A stretch of 64,000 bases of DNA from Brevibacillus fulvus (GCF_016908525.1 NZ_JAFBEB010000011.1:62001-126000), one strand, 5' to 3'; counted from the stretch's first letter, positions 52,338 to 62,389 are shown. Numbers and translations: made by a program. The notes: a model not told the origin generated them from the letters alone.

Positions 52338-54332
52338 ATGAAAAGCATAAAAACCAAATTGATTGTTTATTTCTCCGTACTGATTTTACTTTCATCAATT
52401 GCCATTGGAGCGATTGCGATCTCCAAATTTGTTCAAGCACTGACAGACGTATCGGAGACGACGCTTGCTTCCTCGGTAGAAGACACGGCCAAATTGACGC
52501 AAAGCCGCATGGAAACGCATAGAGCGGCTTTGGAAATGCTCGCTTCGCAGGAGAAAATCAAAACGATGGATTGGGCAACACAACAAGCGGTTCTGCAGGA
52601 ACAACTGGAAGCCGGCAGAATGGGGTTTCTGCAATTTGGCATCGTTTATCCGGATGGAGTGGCCCATTATCCGGATGGAAGCACACTGGATGTAGGGCAG
52701 CATGAGTACATCAAAGAAACACTTAATGGCGACAAGGGCGCGTATGAGTTGCTGTTCAGCCGTGCGACCAACAGCTTGGTGATCATGTATGGCGTGCCGA
52801 TTGAAAGGGATGGTAAAGTAGTCGGCGTATTGATCGGCAGAACCGACGGAAATTCGTTGAGTGAGATCGTCAAAGACAGCGGTTACGGCCAACAAGGATA
52901 CGCTTATATGATTGACAGCAAAGGCACAGTGATTGCCCATCCTGATCAGGAAATGGTTAAAACGCAATATAATCCGATCGAACAAGCGAAGAAAGATAAA
53001 ACCTTGGAACCGTTGGCAGCAATCAGCCAAAAAATATTGAACGAGAAAACCGGAGTCAGCAAGTATTCTTTTGACGGGGAGGATGTTTATGCCGCCTATG
53101 CGCCGGTTGGCGGAACCGATTGGGAAGTCGTGATTGCGGCCAATGAAGAGGAATTGTTGGCGACAGTACCCGCTTTGCAAAGCTATTTGCTGATGCTGAT
53201 CGGAATCGTCTTGGCCGTAAGCATCATCATTGTTAATTTGATCGGTCATTCGTATACCAAGCCGATTATTGCTGCCGTAAAACGTTCTGAAAAAATTGCC
53301 GGATTGGACATTCAGGGAGACATCCCCGCAATCTTTTTAAAAAGGAAAGACGAAATTGGCTCGTTAGCTCATGCCATGCAAAGCATCTTGGACGGTCTCC
53401 GCGAAATTGTCCATGAAACTCGCAATGCTTCCACAAAAATCGCAACCTTTTCCGGAGAGTTAATGGCCGCCTCCCAGCAGTCGGCATCCACCGCCGCAGA
53501 AGTGTCCAGAGCGGTTGAGGAAATTGCCAACAGCGCTTTCGATCAGGCGCGTGATACGGAAGAAGGGTCAACCAAGGCGACTTTGTTGGGAAACACGATT
53601 GAAAGCGATCAAGGCTACATTCAAAATGTAAACGTTGCCTCCGGTCAGGTCGGCAAGCTTGTTGAAGATGGTTTAACAGAAATCGAAACTCTTGCAAAAA
53701 TTACGGCAGAAAGCAGCAATGCCACTAAAGAAGTATATGAGGTGATCGCCTTAACCAATGAAAGCTCCAATCAAATCGGGCAAGCCAGCAGCGTCATCGC
53801 CTCGATTGCAGCCCAGACAAATTTGCTGGCTTTAAATGCCGCAATCGAGGCGGCGAGAGCTGGGGAAGCGGGGAAAGGGTTCTCGGTAGTAGCGGAGGAA
53901 ATCAGAAAGTTGGCCGAGCAATCATCGAACTCTACCAGCGTAATTGACCAAATGGTTAAAGAATTGCAAGTGAATGCGCAAAACGCGGTGCAGACCATGC
54001 AAAAAGTCTCTGTGATTTCCTCCCAGCAGGAGGAGAGCGCTCGAGTCAGCAAAGAAAATTACCAGCTGATTTCGCAAGCGATGCAGGAAACGAGAGATGC
54101 CGTCCGGCAACTGACCATGTCCGGGGAAGAGATGAAACGGATGAAAGACGAAATTCTCGCTGTTTTGCAAAACCTTTCGGCAAACGCCGAGGAAAATTCC
54201 GCATCAGCTCAACAAGTAACGGCTTCGATGGAAGAGCAGACAGCAACGGTAGAGTCAATCGCCAAATCTAGCGATGACTTGGTCAAGCTGGCGGAAAACT
54301 TGCAAACGATCATTGCCAAGTTCAAGCTTTGA
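52338..54332 (+). CDS. Methyl-accepting chemotaxis protein, dCache sensor
   Basis: A 664-residue chemoreceptor. TM1 about residues 8-28, an extracellular dCache sensor about 30-275 ([39 protein letters not shown]), TM2 about 280-300, HAMP-like linker, then the signalling coiled coil with the tip [20 protein letters not shown] and [14 protein letters not shown]. The ATG at 52338 has GGGGGCTGGAT upstream; an ATG ten codons earlier lacks a site. Ligand unknown; it is adjacent to the dct genes but convergent with them. Confidence 0.92.
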   Translation: MKSIKTKLIVYFSVLILLSSIAIGAIAISKFVQALTDVSETTLASSVEDTAKLTQSRMETHRAALEMLASQEKIKTMDWATQQAVLQEQLEAGRMGFLQFGIVYPDGVAHYPDGSTLDVGQHEYIKETLNGDKGAYELLFSRATNSLVIMYGVPIERDGKVVGVLIGRTDGNSLSEIVKDSGYGQQGYAYMIDSKGTVIAHPDQEMVKTQYNPIEQAKKDKTLEPLAAISQKILNEKTGVSKYSFDGEDVYAAYAPVGGTDWEVVIAANEEELLATVPALQSYLLMLIGIVLAVSIIIVNLIGHSYTKPIIAAVKRSEKIAGLDIQGDIPAIFLKRKDEIGSLAHAMQSILDGLREIVHETRNASTKIATFSGELMAASQQSASTAAEVSRAVEEIANSAFDQARDTEEGSTKATLLGNTIESDQGYIQNVNVASGQVGKLVEDGLTEIETLAKITAESSNATKEVYEVIALTNESSNQIGQASSVIASIAAQTNLLALNAAIEAARAGEAGKGFSVVAEEIRKLAEQSSNSTSVIDQMVKELQVNAQNAVQTMQKVSVISSQQEESARVSKENYQLISQAMQETRDAVRQLTMSGEEMKRMKDEILAVLQNLSANAEENSASAQQVTASMEEQTATVESIAKSSDDLVKLAENLQTIIAKFKL

Positions 54333-54396
54333 ATGAACGGATATACGTCGATAAACAGAAAAAATCGGGACAAGACGCGCCGCTTGCCCGATTTTT

Positions 54397-55134
54397 TTAC
54401 TTTCTTTTTAAATGATAACGATTGAGTGGACGGCCGATCCCTCCGTAGCGAATCTCCAGCGACACTTTTCCCGTTTTCTCCAGATAATCGAGATACCGTC
54501 GCGCCGTGACACGGGCAATCCCCAAACCTTCGGCTACCTCCTCCGCTGACAAGGAGTTGGCGTGCGTCTCTAAAAATTGCAGCACTTGCTTCATCGTCGC
54601 GGCATTGATCCCTTTGATCAGTTCTTCTTGTGAGGAGGCAAGTTCGGGCTGCGTTTCGGGCGGGTGCACTGTGCCGGCTTCGCCATGAATAAGCCGATCC
54701 AGCTCCGCCTGCGTCACATCCCTTTGGGCGGCGAGCCGCTCGCGGCGTTCACGGTAAGCCAGCAATGCTTGGTGCACCCGTTCAAAACGAAACGGCTTAA
54801 TGATATAGTCGATCACGCCGCTGCGCAGCATCTGCTGGATGGTTGCGGCGTCATTGGCCGCAGTTACGGCGATCACATCGGTCGCCAGATTGCGGCTGCG
54901 CAGCTTGTGCAGCGTATGGATTCCGTCCTGTGCCGGCATATAAATATCGAGCAGGACCAGGTCCGGAGCCAATTGTTCCACCAGTTGCAATCCTTCGGTA
55001 CCGCTGCCTGCGATGCCAACAACTTGAAAACCAGGCACGCGTTCGACAAAAAGCCGATTGACTTCCTGGACCATTGGATCATCTTCAATTAAGACAACGC
55101 GGATTTGCTCTTCTGCCATTGGTTTTCGTTTCAC
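54397..55134 (-). CDS. dctR: C4-dicarboxylate response regulator DctR
   Basis: A 245-residue CitB/DcuR-type regulator. The receiver domain has IEDDPMVQEVN, phospho-Asp in LVLLDIYMPAQDG, and YIIKPFRFERV; a linker of about 50 residues leads to a C-terminal HTH (LSAEEVAEGLGIARVTARRYLDYL). It is the output partner of DctS and should activate dctB/dctP on succinate, fumarate or malate. The start is either GTG 55134, overlapping the dctS stop, or ATG 55119 (MAEEQIRV), neither with ideal spacing from GGAG. Confidence 0.9.
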   Translation of the reverse strand: MKRKPMAEEQIRVVLIEDDPMVQEVNRLFVERVPGFQVVGIAGSGTEGLQLVEQLAPDLVLLDIYMPAQDGIHTLHKLRSRNLATDVIAVTAANDAATIQQMLRSGVIDYIIKPFRFERVHQALLAYRERRERLAAQRDVTQAELDRLIHGEAGTVHPPETQPELASSQEELIKGINAATMKQVLQFLETHANSLSAEEVAEGLGIARVTARRYLDYLEKTGKVSLEIRYGGIGRPLNRYHLKRK

Positions 55135-56729
55135 TCTCCTTCCATAGAGAAAGTGATCGTAAAGCTGGTGCCAGCATCAGGTTCGCTTTCACAGCTTAAC
55201 GTTCCCTTTCCTTTGGCAACAATTCCTGCGATCAAGTACAGACCGTAACCGTGATTCTCCCCGCTTTTTGTCGTAAATCCTTTTTCCAGCATTCGCGCTC
55301 GCGTTGGCTGGTCCATGCCGCAACCGTTGTCCTCGACAATGATGACCAGCCGCTGCTCCCGCTCGCGAATGCTGATGTATACCTCTTTTTCATTCCGATC
55401 GGTTGCCAACAGCGCATCATAAGCATTTTCGATCAAGTTGCCGAGGAGCAGGACAAAATCGTGCTCGTCAAGATAGGGCGGGAATCGGGTTAAGCGGCTG
55501 TTTGGATCAATTGTAACCGTAATCCCCAACTCCTTGCCTCTGCCGACTTTGCTCAAGAGCAAGCCGGAAATGTTATCAAAGGCAAAATGGTTCTTGAAAA
55601 AACGTGAAAGTTTTTCTTGTTCTGTCGATACTTGAAACAAATAGTCCAGCGCTTTCTCTTTTTGGTCCAATTGGATCAATCCGGCGATCGTGTGCAGTTT
55701 GTTCATATGTTCATGTGCCTGCACGCGCAGCGCTTCCACAAACGACTTCACGCCAGTCAATTCCTCGGCCATCCGGGCCACTTCCGTCCGATCCTGGAAT
55801 ATTGCCAAAGCGCCTACCGTTTGGTTGCCCACTTTGATCGGCGTGCGATTGCTCCAAATGAGCGCGTCACGCATTCGCAATTCCTGATTGTAAACGGGGT
55901 GGTCCAGCTCCAGGATCTCCGGCAGCCTGGAATCCGGAATCACCTCGCGAATTTTCCGCCCGATCACATCGCCGGAAGTGTGAAAAATTTGCTTTGCTTT
56001 TTCATTAAAGATCGTGATCGTTTCATCCTTGTCGATGGCGATCACCCCTTCGTGCATTACTTGAAAAGCGGCGGTATGTTCTTCAAACATGCGCGCCAGT
56101 TCATGCGGTTCGCGGTTAAACATTTGCCGCTTGATATGCGCAGCCAATCGCCAGGAACCCCATAAGCCAAACAACAAACAGAGAAAAAGCGTCAGCAGAA
56201 TCGAGCCTTGCTGGCTGGAAATCAGCTCGGGCACGCTGGGGAGGAGAGCGCCCGCGACGACCACCCCGATCTGTTGATGCTCCTGGTTGATGATCGGTAC
56301 ATAGGCGCGGATGGCCGTCCCCATCTCTCCCTTAACTTTGGAAGTATAGGCGTGTTCCGCAAAGGCAGGTTCCGCATCTTCTCCGGAGAAGTAGGAACCG
56401 ATTCGTTCCGAAGAGGGATGGGACAGCCGCCTGTGGTCCATATCCAGCACGACGATATACGTAATGTCATTGATAATCCGCAGCCGCTCGACAATCGGAT
56501 CGATGATTTTCCAGCCCTCCGCTTTGGCTACATTCGCCTGGACGGTCGACATTTCCGCAACCGTGCGGGCGATCACCATCAAGCGGCTGCCCAGTTCTTC
56601 TTCGCGAAAACGGATCATCGTTCCCAAAATGACGATTCCACCGATAATAATCGAAAACAGGACAATTCCCAGCGACAGTATGGCAATTTTCCATTGAATG
56701 GGCAGATGCCCCAACTTCATCGGCAACAT
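55131..56729 (-). CDS. dctS: C4-dicarboxylate sensor kinase DctS
   Basis: A 532-residue CitA/DcuS-type kinase. TM1 about residues 14-35, an extracellular PAS-like sensor (about 40-175, with YIVVLDMDHRRLSHPSSERIG), TM2 about 178-198, a cytoplasmic PAS (FQVMHEGVIAIDKDETITIFN), a dimerisation region with the phosphorylated His in VQAHEHMNKLHTIAGL, and an HATPase (NLIENAYDALLA, DNGCGMDQ, GYGLYLIAGI). It overlaps dctR by four bases and is divergent from dctB, in contrast to the collinear B. subtilis dctB-S-R-P order. Confidence 0.93.
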   Translation of the reverse strand: MLPMKLGHLPIQWKIAILSLGIVLFSIIIGGIVILGTMIRFREEELGSRLMVIARTVAEMSTVQANVAKAEGWKIIDPIVERLRIINDITYIVVLDMDHRRLSHPSSERIGSYFSGEDAEPAFAEHAYTSKVKGEMGTAIRAYVPIINQEHQQIGVVVAGALLPSVPELISSQQGSILLTLFLCLLFGLWGSWRLAAHIKRQMFNREPHELARMFEEHTAAFQVMHEGVIAIDKDETITIFNEKAKQIFHTSGDVIGRKIREVIPDSRLPEILELDHPVYNQELRMRDALIWSNRTPIKVGNQTVGALAIFQDRTEVARMAEELTGVKSFVEALRVQAHEHMNKLHTIAGLIQLDQKEKALDYLFQVSTEQEKLSRFFKNHFAFDNISGLLLSKVGRGKELGITVTIDPNSRLTRFPPYLDEHDFVLLLGNLIENAYDALLATDRNEKEVYISIREREQRLVIIVEDNGCGMDQPTRARMLEKGFTTKSGENHGYGLYLIAGIVAKGKGTLSCESEPDAGTSFTITFSMEGE

Positions 56730-56753
56730 GGTAATTCCCTTCCAGTTTTAAAC

Positions 56754-56770
56754 TGTAATTCATTATTACA
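56754..56770. promoter_or_regulatory. Palindrome in dctS-dctB intergenic region
   Basis: TGTAAT-TCATT-ATTACA is a perfect inverted repeat in the 94-base divergent region. Candidate DctR operator; the family's consensus is not known to me well enough to confirm. Confidence 0.5.
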
Positions 56771-56823
56771 TTGTGCCATAATAAATACAATCTCTGTGTA
56801 TATAGATAGGTGATGGAGCAAAC

Positions 56824-57900
56824 ATGAGAGCTTGGATCAGCATTATCCTGTTTATCGCCGTTGGTCTGGTCGCCGCTTTTTTTGTCGGGTTTCGGCCGGA
56901 TCTCGAGGCAGGCCCCATCCATTATGATGAAGAGCAGGCCGGCTTAAGCAATCGGATTGTCATCAAATTTAGTCATGTTGTCGCGGAAAATACGCCAAAG
57001 GGATTGGCCGCGATTTATTTCGCCGAGCGCGTGAAGGAGAAAACCGCAGGGCGCGTGGAAATTCAAGTGTTCCCCAATGGCATTCTTTATACGGAAAAGA
57101 ACGAGTTTGCCGCTTTGGCATCGGGACAAGTCCAAATGATTGCCCCTGCCCTGTCCAATTTGTCTGAACAGTTTCCCGAATTTCTGGCGACCGATTTGCC
57201 GTTTGCGTTTCCCAATGACGAAGCGGTCAAGGCGGCTTTTCAAGGGAAGATTGGGCAAATGCTGTTCCAGGCCTTGGAGCGGCAAAATATCAAAGGCATG
57301 GCATTTTGGCCAAATGGCTTCAAGCAGATGACCTCAAGCAAACAGGAACTGATCAAGCCGGACGATTTTTCCGGACAGGTCTTTCGGATTATGCCCAGCA
57401 AAGTGCTGGCTGCCCAGTTTCAACGCTTGGGAGCAAAAGTGGTGCCATTGCCGTTTAACGAAGTGTATCCCCATCTGGAGGAAGGCAAGGTTGACGGCGA
57501 GGAGAATACGATTAGCAATATTTATACAAAACGCCTCTATCAGGTGCAAAATTACCTGACGCTAAGCAATCACGGATATCTGGGCTATGCGGTTTTAACG
57601 AACGGCCGTTTTTGGAATCAGTTGCCGGCTGATGAAAAACAGGCGATCGAGGAAGCGATGGCGGAAACGACGCAGTGGCTCAACAATCTGACCGAGCGCA
57701 TGAACGAAGAACAGCTTGCGCAAATTGAGGCTTCCGGTCAAATCAAAATTCATCGGCTTTTGCCGGAGGAGCGGGCTGCCTGGATCGAGCGCCTAACGCC
57801 GTTATACACGGAATATGCGGCGACGATTGGCCCCGACCTGGTGCAAGCGGTGAAAGAGCTGCAGCAGACATTCTTGAACAAAGAAAAAGACCAAAAGTAA
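56824..57900 (+). CDS. dctB: C4-dicarboxylate-binding protein DctB
   Basis: A 358-residue DctP-type (TRAP solute receptor fold) extracellular binding protein with an uncleaved-looking N-terminal membrane segment (about residues 3-22, no lipobox). Features are IKFSHVVAENTPKGLAA, the conserved Arg in VFRIMPSKV and the EVYPHLEEGKVDGEENT segment. No TRAP membrane subunits are present. In B. subtilis the equivalent DctB binds dicarboxylate and acts as a co-sensor with DctS, in an operon with the DctP symporter; the same context holds here. Confidence 0.9.
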   Translation: MRAWISIILFIAVGLVAAFFVGFRPDLEAGPIHYDEEQAGLSNRIVIKFSHVVAENTPKGLAAIYFAERVKEKTAGRVEIQVFPNGILYTEKNEFAALASGQVQMIAPALSNLSEQFPEFLATDLPFAFPNDEAVKAAFQGKIGQMLFQALERQNIKGMAFWPNGFKQMTSSKQELIKPDDFSGQVFRIMPSKVLAAQFQRLGAKVVPLPFNEVYPHLEEGKVDGEENTISNIYTKRLYQVQNYLTLSNHGYLGYAVLTNGRFWNQLPADEKQAIEEAMAETTQWLNNLTERMNEEQLAQIEASGQIKIHRLLPEERAAWIERLTPLYTEYAATIGPDLVQAVKELQQTFLNKEKDQK

Positions 57901-57968
57901 CAAAATGATCAATATGACCGAATTATTGCTCACCTTCCAGCCAGCTTGTAAGATACGAATACGAAGAA

Positions 57969-57982
57969 TTAAAGCGCTTACA
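57969..57982 (+). promoter_or_regulatory. cre site upstream of dctP
   Basis: TTAAAGCGCTTACA matches the CcpA cre consensus TGWAANCGNTNWCA at 13 of 14 positions. It lies 25 bases before the dctP ATG, where bound CcpA would block transcription. CTTGTAAG (57945) and CTTACAAG (57977) also form an inverted pair. Confidence 0.65.
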
Positions 57983-58006
57983 AGAGAAGAAGGAAGGTGA
58001 CATGCG

Positions 58007-59281
58007 ATGAAATTTGCCAAAAACCTGACGGTGCAAGTAATCATTGCCATTATAGCAGGGATTTTAGTCGGTCATTTTTATCCTGAGTTCGGAACGAAGT
58101 TAAAAGTATTAGCCGATGTTTTTGTGAAAATGATTAAAATGGTAATCGCGCCGATTGTTTTCTTTACGGTCGTGAACGGGATTGCCAAGATGGGAGACAT
58201 GAAGAAGGTTGGCCGCATCGGCGGAAAAGCGATTTTGTATTTTGAAATCGTTACCACAGCTGCGCTGGCTATCGGAATCTTCGTGGCCAATTTTGTTCAA
58301 CCGGGTAAAGGGATTGATCCAAGTTCCGCGCATGCCGATGTAAGCAAATATACCGAAGCGGCAGCCGACTCCAGTCACAGCTTTATCAACTTTCTTGTCG
58401 GGATCGTACCGGATAACGTGATTGCGGCGATGGCTGGCGGTGACTTGTTGCCTATCCTGTTCTTCGCGATTTTGTTCGGATTGTCGATGGCGGCAATGGG
58501 CCAAAGCTCAAAAACGGTTATCGATTTGTTTGATAAATTGACGCATGCCTTCTTTGGAATTGTCAACATGGTGATGAGAGTTGCCCCAATCGCTGCGTTC
58601 GGAGCGATGGCGTACACGATCGGCCAATTCGGGATCGGTTCGTTGTCCAATCTGGGCAAACTGATGGGTTCCGTTTACTTGACGATGCTGCTGTTCATTT
58701 TGTTGGTCCTCGGAGCTATTTGCCGATTTTACGGATTTCGCATCATTCGGTTTATTCGCTATATCAAAGATGAAATTTTGCTGGTGTTGGGGACTTCTTC
58801 GTCCGAGTCGGCTCTGCCAAAACTGATGGAGAAGCTGGAGAATTACGGTTGCTCCAAACCGGTCGTCGGGCTTGTCGTTCCAACCGGCTATTCGTTTAAC
58901 CTTGACGGAACTTCAATCTACCTGTCGATGGCGACATTGTTCATTGCACAAGCGTACGGCGTTGAATTGACAATCGTCCAACAGTTAACCATTCTCGCTG
59001 TGCTGATGCTTACTTCCAAAGGTGCTGCCGGTGTAACCGGGTCCGGCTTTATCACCTTGGCAGCGACGTTGGCGGCATTCCCGATGATCCCGGTTGAGGG
59101 GATTGCCTTGCTGATCGGGGTGGACCGCTTCATGTCCGAGGCGCGGGCGATCACCAACTTGATCGGAAACGGGGTCGCCACCGTAGTCATTGCCAAAATG
59201 GAAGGGGAATTTGATCCGGAACGTCGCGAAGACCATGAAACGGTTTTGTCGCACGAGGGAACGAGAGAAGTTACCGCCTGA
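58007..59281 (+). CDS. dctP: C4-dicarboxylate/cation symporter
   Basis: A 424-residue member of the dicarboxylate/amino acid:cation symporter (DAACS) family, named DctP in B. subtilis and DctA in Gram-negatives. Motifs are [35 protein letters not shown] (serine-rich hairpin 1), [21 protein letters not shown] and [20 protein letters not shown] (hairpin 2). It imports succinate, fumarate and malate. GAAGGAAGGTGACATGCG precedes the ATG. It is controlled by DctS/DctR and apparently by CcpA. Confidence 0.94.
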   Translation: MKFAKNLTVQVIIAIIAGILVGHFYPEFGTKLKVLADVFVKMIKMVIAPIVFFTVVNGIAKMGDMKKVGRIGGKAILYFEIVTTAALAIGIFVANFVQPGKGIDPSSAHADVSKYTEAAADSSHSFINFLVGIVPDNVIAAMAGGDLLPILFFAILFGLSMAAMGQSSKTVIDLFDKLTHAFFGIVNMVMRVAPIAAFGAMAYTIGQFGIGSLSNLGKLMGSVYLTMLLFILLVLGAICRFYGFRIIRFIRYIKDEILLVLGTSSSESALPKLMEKLENYGCSKPVVGLVVPTGYSFNLDGTSIYLSMATLFIAQAYGVELTIVQQLTILAVLMLTSKGAAGVTGSGFITLAATLAAFPMIPVEGIALLIGVDRFMSEARAITNLIGNGVATVVIAKMEGEFDPERREDHETVLSHEGTREVTA

Positions 59282-59293
59282 TCCAAAACAACA

Positions 59294-59336
59294 AACAAGC
59301 TGTTTGCCTCAATGGTGCGAACGGCTTGTTTTTTTA
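59294..59336 (+). terminator. Terminator of dctP
   Basis: AAACAAGC pairs with GCTTGTTT with an inner GTTTGC/GCGAAC-like stem, followed by T. Confidence 0.82.
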
Positions 59337-59423
59337 TAGTTGAGCCGGCAAAAAAGAGTTGCCAACTTTCAGACAGATTGGGATGATAGAGGCAAACAAA
59401 GCAAGGCGGGAGGAAAACAATAG

Positions 59424-60050
59424 ATGCTGCGCAAATGGGATGTAGGGATTTTTATGTTTGACGAAGTTGAGGTATTGGATTTTGCCGGACCTTTTGAAGT
59501 ATTTTCCGTAACGGCATATTCACAAGAAGGCACCGTTGAGGAGAAGCCTTTCTCTGTCAAGACGGTTTCTGAAACCGGTCAGATGGTTACAGCCCGCAAC
59601 GGGTTGAAGGTCCAACCGGATTACAGTTTCGCCACAGCTCCTCCCTTTGATATTCTTATCATTCCGGGTGGACCGGGGGCGCGTCAACGGGAAATTTACA
59701 ATGAAAACGCGATTCGATGGATTCAGTCCCGGATGCCTGAAGTCCAATTTATGACATCGGTCTGCACGGGCGCTTTGTTGTTGGCGAAGGCCGGAATACT
59801 GGACGGAAAAGCGGCTACGACTCACTGGGCCAGCTATGACCGGCTTGAACAAGAGTTTCCGCAAGTAACAGTGAAACAGAACGTCAAGTTCGTCGATGAA
59901 GGAAACATTGTTACATCCGGAGGGATTTCGGCAGGGATTTATATGTCGTTTCATTTGGTAGCCAAACTGCTCGGCTGGGAGACTGCGATGAACACGGCCA
60001 AGCGGATGGAGTTCGATCTCGATCGTTCCCACTTTCCCGCCAACGGTTAA
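59424..60050 (+). CDS. DJ-1/PfpI-family protein
   Basis: A 208-residue protein of the class I glutamine amidotransferase-like superfamily. The N-terminal MFDEVEVLDFAGPFEVFSV, LIIPGGPGARQ, and the nucleophile elbow TSVCTGALLLAKAGILDGK (Cys about residue 114, followed by ATTHW) match the single-domain isonitrile hydratase/AraC-N-like PfpI group. The catalytic activity of members differs (hydratase, deglycase, regulator) and cannot be decided here. GCGGGAGGAAAA precedes the ATG. Single gene. Confidence 0.88.
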   Translation: MLRKWDVGIFMFDEVEVLDFAGPFEVFSVTAYSQEGTVEEKPFSVKTVSETGQMVTARNGLKVQPDYSFATAPPFDILIIPGGPGARQREIYNENAIRWIQSRMPEVQFMTSVCTGALLLAKAGILDGKAATTHWASYDRLEQEFPQVTVKQNVKFVDEGNIVTSGGISAGIYMSFHLVAKLLGWETAMNTAKRMEFDLDRSHFPANG

Positions 60051-60141
60051 CCCTTTTTCCGGAAATTGTATTGGCTATAATAAAGACAGGATTGCTCTTT
60101 TGTATACGGAAACTTAAAATCGCAGAGCGAGGGAATTGGCG

Positions 60142-61113
60142 ATGAAAATTGGCATGGCACACGAATGGCCGGAGTTACTCGAACAGTGGATAACGCATTA
60201 CCGCAGCTTTTCGGCGGACGGAAAGCCGGCTTCCTACATCCCGGCGTTGGCGCAAGCGAATCCTTCCCATCTTGGCGTCTATATCATTGGCGCAGATGGA
60301 ACCAATATGAAGGCGGGCGACTGGGATGTTACATTTACGATGCAAAGTATTTCCAAAGTGATCAGCTTTGTTGCCGTTTGTTTGGAAATGGGAATAGACA
60401 AGGTAACCGAATGGGTTGATATGGAACCGACAGGCGACGCGTTCAATTCCATCTCCAGGCTTGAGGAAAATTGGCCGGGGAAACCTTTCAATCCTTTGAT
60501 CAATGCGGGCGCGATCACGGTTGCTTCCCTGCTGCCAGGAAACAATCCGGAAGAAAAAGTGGAAGTTGTCCTGGACTTGCTGGAAAAAATCGTCGGACAA
60601 CGGTTACCGATAAATAAACAAATTTATCAATCGGAATGGGAGTCAGCCCACCGGAACAGAGCGATTGCCCATTATGTGAAAGAAGCGGGCTTTTTGAACG
60701 GCTCCGTAGATGAGGCGCTCGAATGTTATTTTAAATTATGTTCGATTGAGTTGAATACGGAACAATTGGCTATGATCAGTCTTGTCTTGGCGGCAGATGG
60801 CGTTCATCCCTTGCGCGAGCAAACGATTATTCCGGTACAGATCGCCAGAATCAGCAAGGCATTGATGTTGACTTGCGGGATGTATAATGCGTCCGGAAAA
60901 TTTGCCGCGTTCGTCGGAGTTCCGGCCAAAAGCGGCGTTTCCGGGGGGATTATGGCAGCTGTTCCGGCGCGCAACCGCAGCCGGATATTGCCTTTCCAGA
61001 ACGGCTGCGGCATCGGCATTTATGGCCCGGCTATCGACAAGTACGGCAACAGTTTGTCGGGGAGCATGCTTCTCCAGCACATTGCCAACGAATGGGATCT
61101 CAACATTTTTTAA
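60142..61113 (+). CDS. glsA: Glutaminase
   Basis: A 323-residue serine-dependent glutaminase converting glutamine to glutamate and ammonia. The beta-lactamase-like fold has the catalytic Ser-x-x-Lys in FTMQSISKVISF (Ser about residue 69), EPTGDAFNSI, NPLINAGAI, ESAHRNRAIAHY and SGKFAAFVGVPAKSGVSGGI. Length matches B. subtilis GlsA. The ATG at 60142 is eight bases after GAGGG and preferred over a TTG two codons earlier. No partner glutamine transporter is nearby. Confidence 0.94.
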   Translation: MKIGMAHEWPELLEQWITHYRSFSADGKPASYIPALAQANPSHLGVYIIGADGTNMKAGDWDVTFTMQSISKVISFVAVCLEMGIDKVTEWVDMEPTGDAFNSISRLEENWPGKPFNPLINAGAITVASLLPGNNPEEKVEVVLDLLEKIVGQRLPINKQIYQSEWESAHRNRAIAHYVKEAGFLNGSVDEALECYFKLCSIELNTEQLAMISLVLAADGVHPLREQTIIPVQIARISKALMLTCGMYNASGKFAAFVGVPAKSGVSGGIMAAVPARNRSRILPFQNGCGIGIYGPAIDKYGNSLSGSMLLQHIANEWDLNIF

Positions 61114-61191
61114 AACAAGAAAACCATCCTGCTTCCGGCTGATTGTTCTCAACCGGTTGGCAGGATGGTTTTCGGTTACGGATGAAGCGGA

Positions 61192-61491
61192 TCAACGATT
61201 GTAGCGGACGATCGCCACGATACCTTCTTCGTCATCAAGCTGAAGCTCCAGCCCGGCAGCGTAAGGGTCGCGTCCAAGCTCTGTTTGCAGCCAGAAACGA
61301 ATCGCTTCGATCAAGTTGGCCTCAATCAAAATTTGCTGTCTGCCCAAGGCGTCCACTTCCGCGGAAAAGCCTTCGTCCTCGTCCCACATCAACTCAACGT
61401 TAACTTGTTCGGGTTTGATTTGCTTTTTGCTGGCAATGAGCAGGCAAACGGCATTGACCAGCTCTTGCTCGCCGATTTTTATCGTTTCCAT
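61192..61491 (-). CDS. DUF2653 family protein (YxcD-like)
   Basis: A 99-residue acidic cytoplasmic protein. It contains GEQELVNAVCLLIASKK, VELMWDEDEGFSAEV and LIEAIRFWLQTELGRDPYAAG, the pattern of DUF2653. Function unknown. The start overlaps the end of the upstream membrane protein gene by 13 bases, so the two are translationally coupled; a similar neighbourhood (YxcD beside a small membrane protein) is expected in relatives. Confidence 0.78.
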   Translation of the reverse strand: METIKIGEQELVNAVCLLIASKKQIKPEQVNVELMWDEDEGFSAEVDALGRQQILIEANLIEAIRFWLQTELGRDPYAAGLELQLDDEEGIVAIVRYNR

Positions 61492-61934
61492 GGGTCCAGT
61501 TCCTGTTTCCGCCGTTGATTTTTAAAGAAGCTGAACAGTTTAACAACCAAACCAATCAGGACGATAACGGCCAATACATTGACAAGCAAGCCAAGGATGG
61601 CGCCGAGCGCACCGAGGTTGCCAAACAGACTGCCAAACATCAGTCCGGCCAAACCGCCAAACAGCAGGCCTTTCATGAAGCCGCCTTTGCTTGGAGCAGC
61701 GTTGAGCGGTGTTTTGGTACTTGGTGTAACCGTGGAGCTCTTGTTGACTGTGCTGTTTGTACTGCTGTTCAAGTTGCTATTGCTATTGATGCCGCTGTTG
61801 CTGGATGGAGTCGTTGGAGAAAATGACTTGGTACCCGAGCGATAGCTTTTCTTTGCATCGACATGGTCGTAAACAAGTGTGCCGTTGGCAAATACGATTG
61901 CGAATGCAAGTACCATCATCAATAATTTTTTCAT
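61479..61934 (-). CDS. Small membrane protein with Ser/Asn/Thr-rich spacer
   Basis: A 151-residue protein. It has a signal peptide or anchor (residues 4-22), a short charged part, a low-complexity linker of Ser, Asn and Thr (about 40-78), then a glycine-rich hydrophobic region (KGLLFGGLAGLMFGSLFG) and a membrane helix (about 105-132), and a basic C-terminus. The Gly-rich part resembles the N-terminal region of bacterial Tim44-like (calcium-binding TIM44) proteins, but the Tim44 domain itself is absent. Function not known. GAGAGGAG lies before the ATG. Confidence 0.72.
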   Translation of the reverse strand: MKKLLMMVLAFAIVFANGTLVYDHVDAKKSYRSGTKSFSPTTPSSNSGINSNSNLNSSTNSTVNKSSTVTPSTKTPLNAAPSKGGFMKGLLFGGLAGLMFGSLFGNLGALGAILGLLVNVLAVIVLIGLVVKLFSFFKNQRRKQELDPWKR

Positions 61935-62080
61935 GTATGGTCTCCTCTCAAATGAGAAACTGTCGTTTGTATATAAGTATACAGTAATATGCCGGCGAAT
62001 TCAAAAAATTTGCAGAGGAAAAACTGGAGGACATTGTCAATCATTTGCTAAGATATTTAAGCTGAAGCTGGCAAGCTGAG

Positions 62081-62345
62081 CTTGTTTCGATTATTCCCAT
62101 GCCGCTGTTTTTTTCATCCAGTGCGCTGTACCCAATCGAAATCATGCCCGGATGGTCAAAATTGATTGCCACGATCAACCCGATGAGTTATCTCGTCGAT
62201 GGATTGCGCAACTTGCTGACACATTCTGCCGGAACGCATTTATTGCTCGACTGGGCGTGTTGCTGGCTATGACCATCGCAATCTATATGGTGGAATATTG
62301 TGTTGTATCCGCGGATGATCCGTTGATCTGTTATTCCGCTTGAGA
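62081..62345 (+). pseudogene. Remnant of an ABC-2-type transporter permease
   Basis: About 60 codons in one frame read SIIPMPLFFSSSALYPIEIM, then NPMSYLVDGLRNLL and HLLLDWA. This is the C-terminal signature of drug/polysaccharide ABC-2 permeases (FFSSALYPIE followed by NPxxYxVDxxR). A lost base near 62255 shifts the continuation (VLLAMTIAIYMVEY) into the next frame. The first three quarters of the gene and any ATPase partner are missing. It lies in a 455-base region between the DUF2653 pair and cls that otherwise holds nothing recognisable. Confidence 0.75.
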
Positions 62346-62354
62346 CAAAGCAAA

Positions 62355-62380
62355 GACCCCGAATCGAGCGGGGTCTGTTT
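62355..62380. terminator. Hairpin at the cls 3' end
   Basis: GACCCC (62355-62360) pairs with GGGGTC (62370-62375). Plus-strand flank is TGTTTTGC, minus-strand flank TTTGCTTTG. It lies 14 bases beyond the cls stop and can serve both strands weakly. Confidence 0.65.
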
Positions 62381-62389
62381 TGCGTTGCA

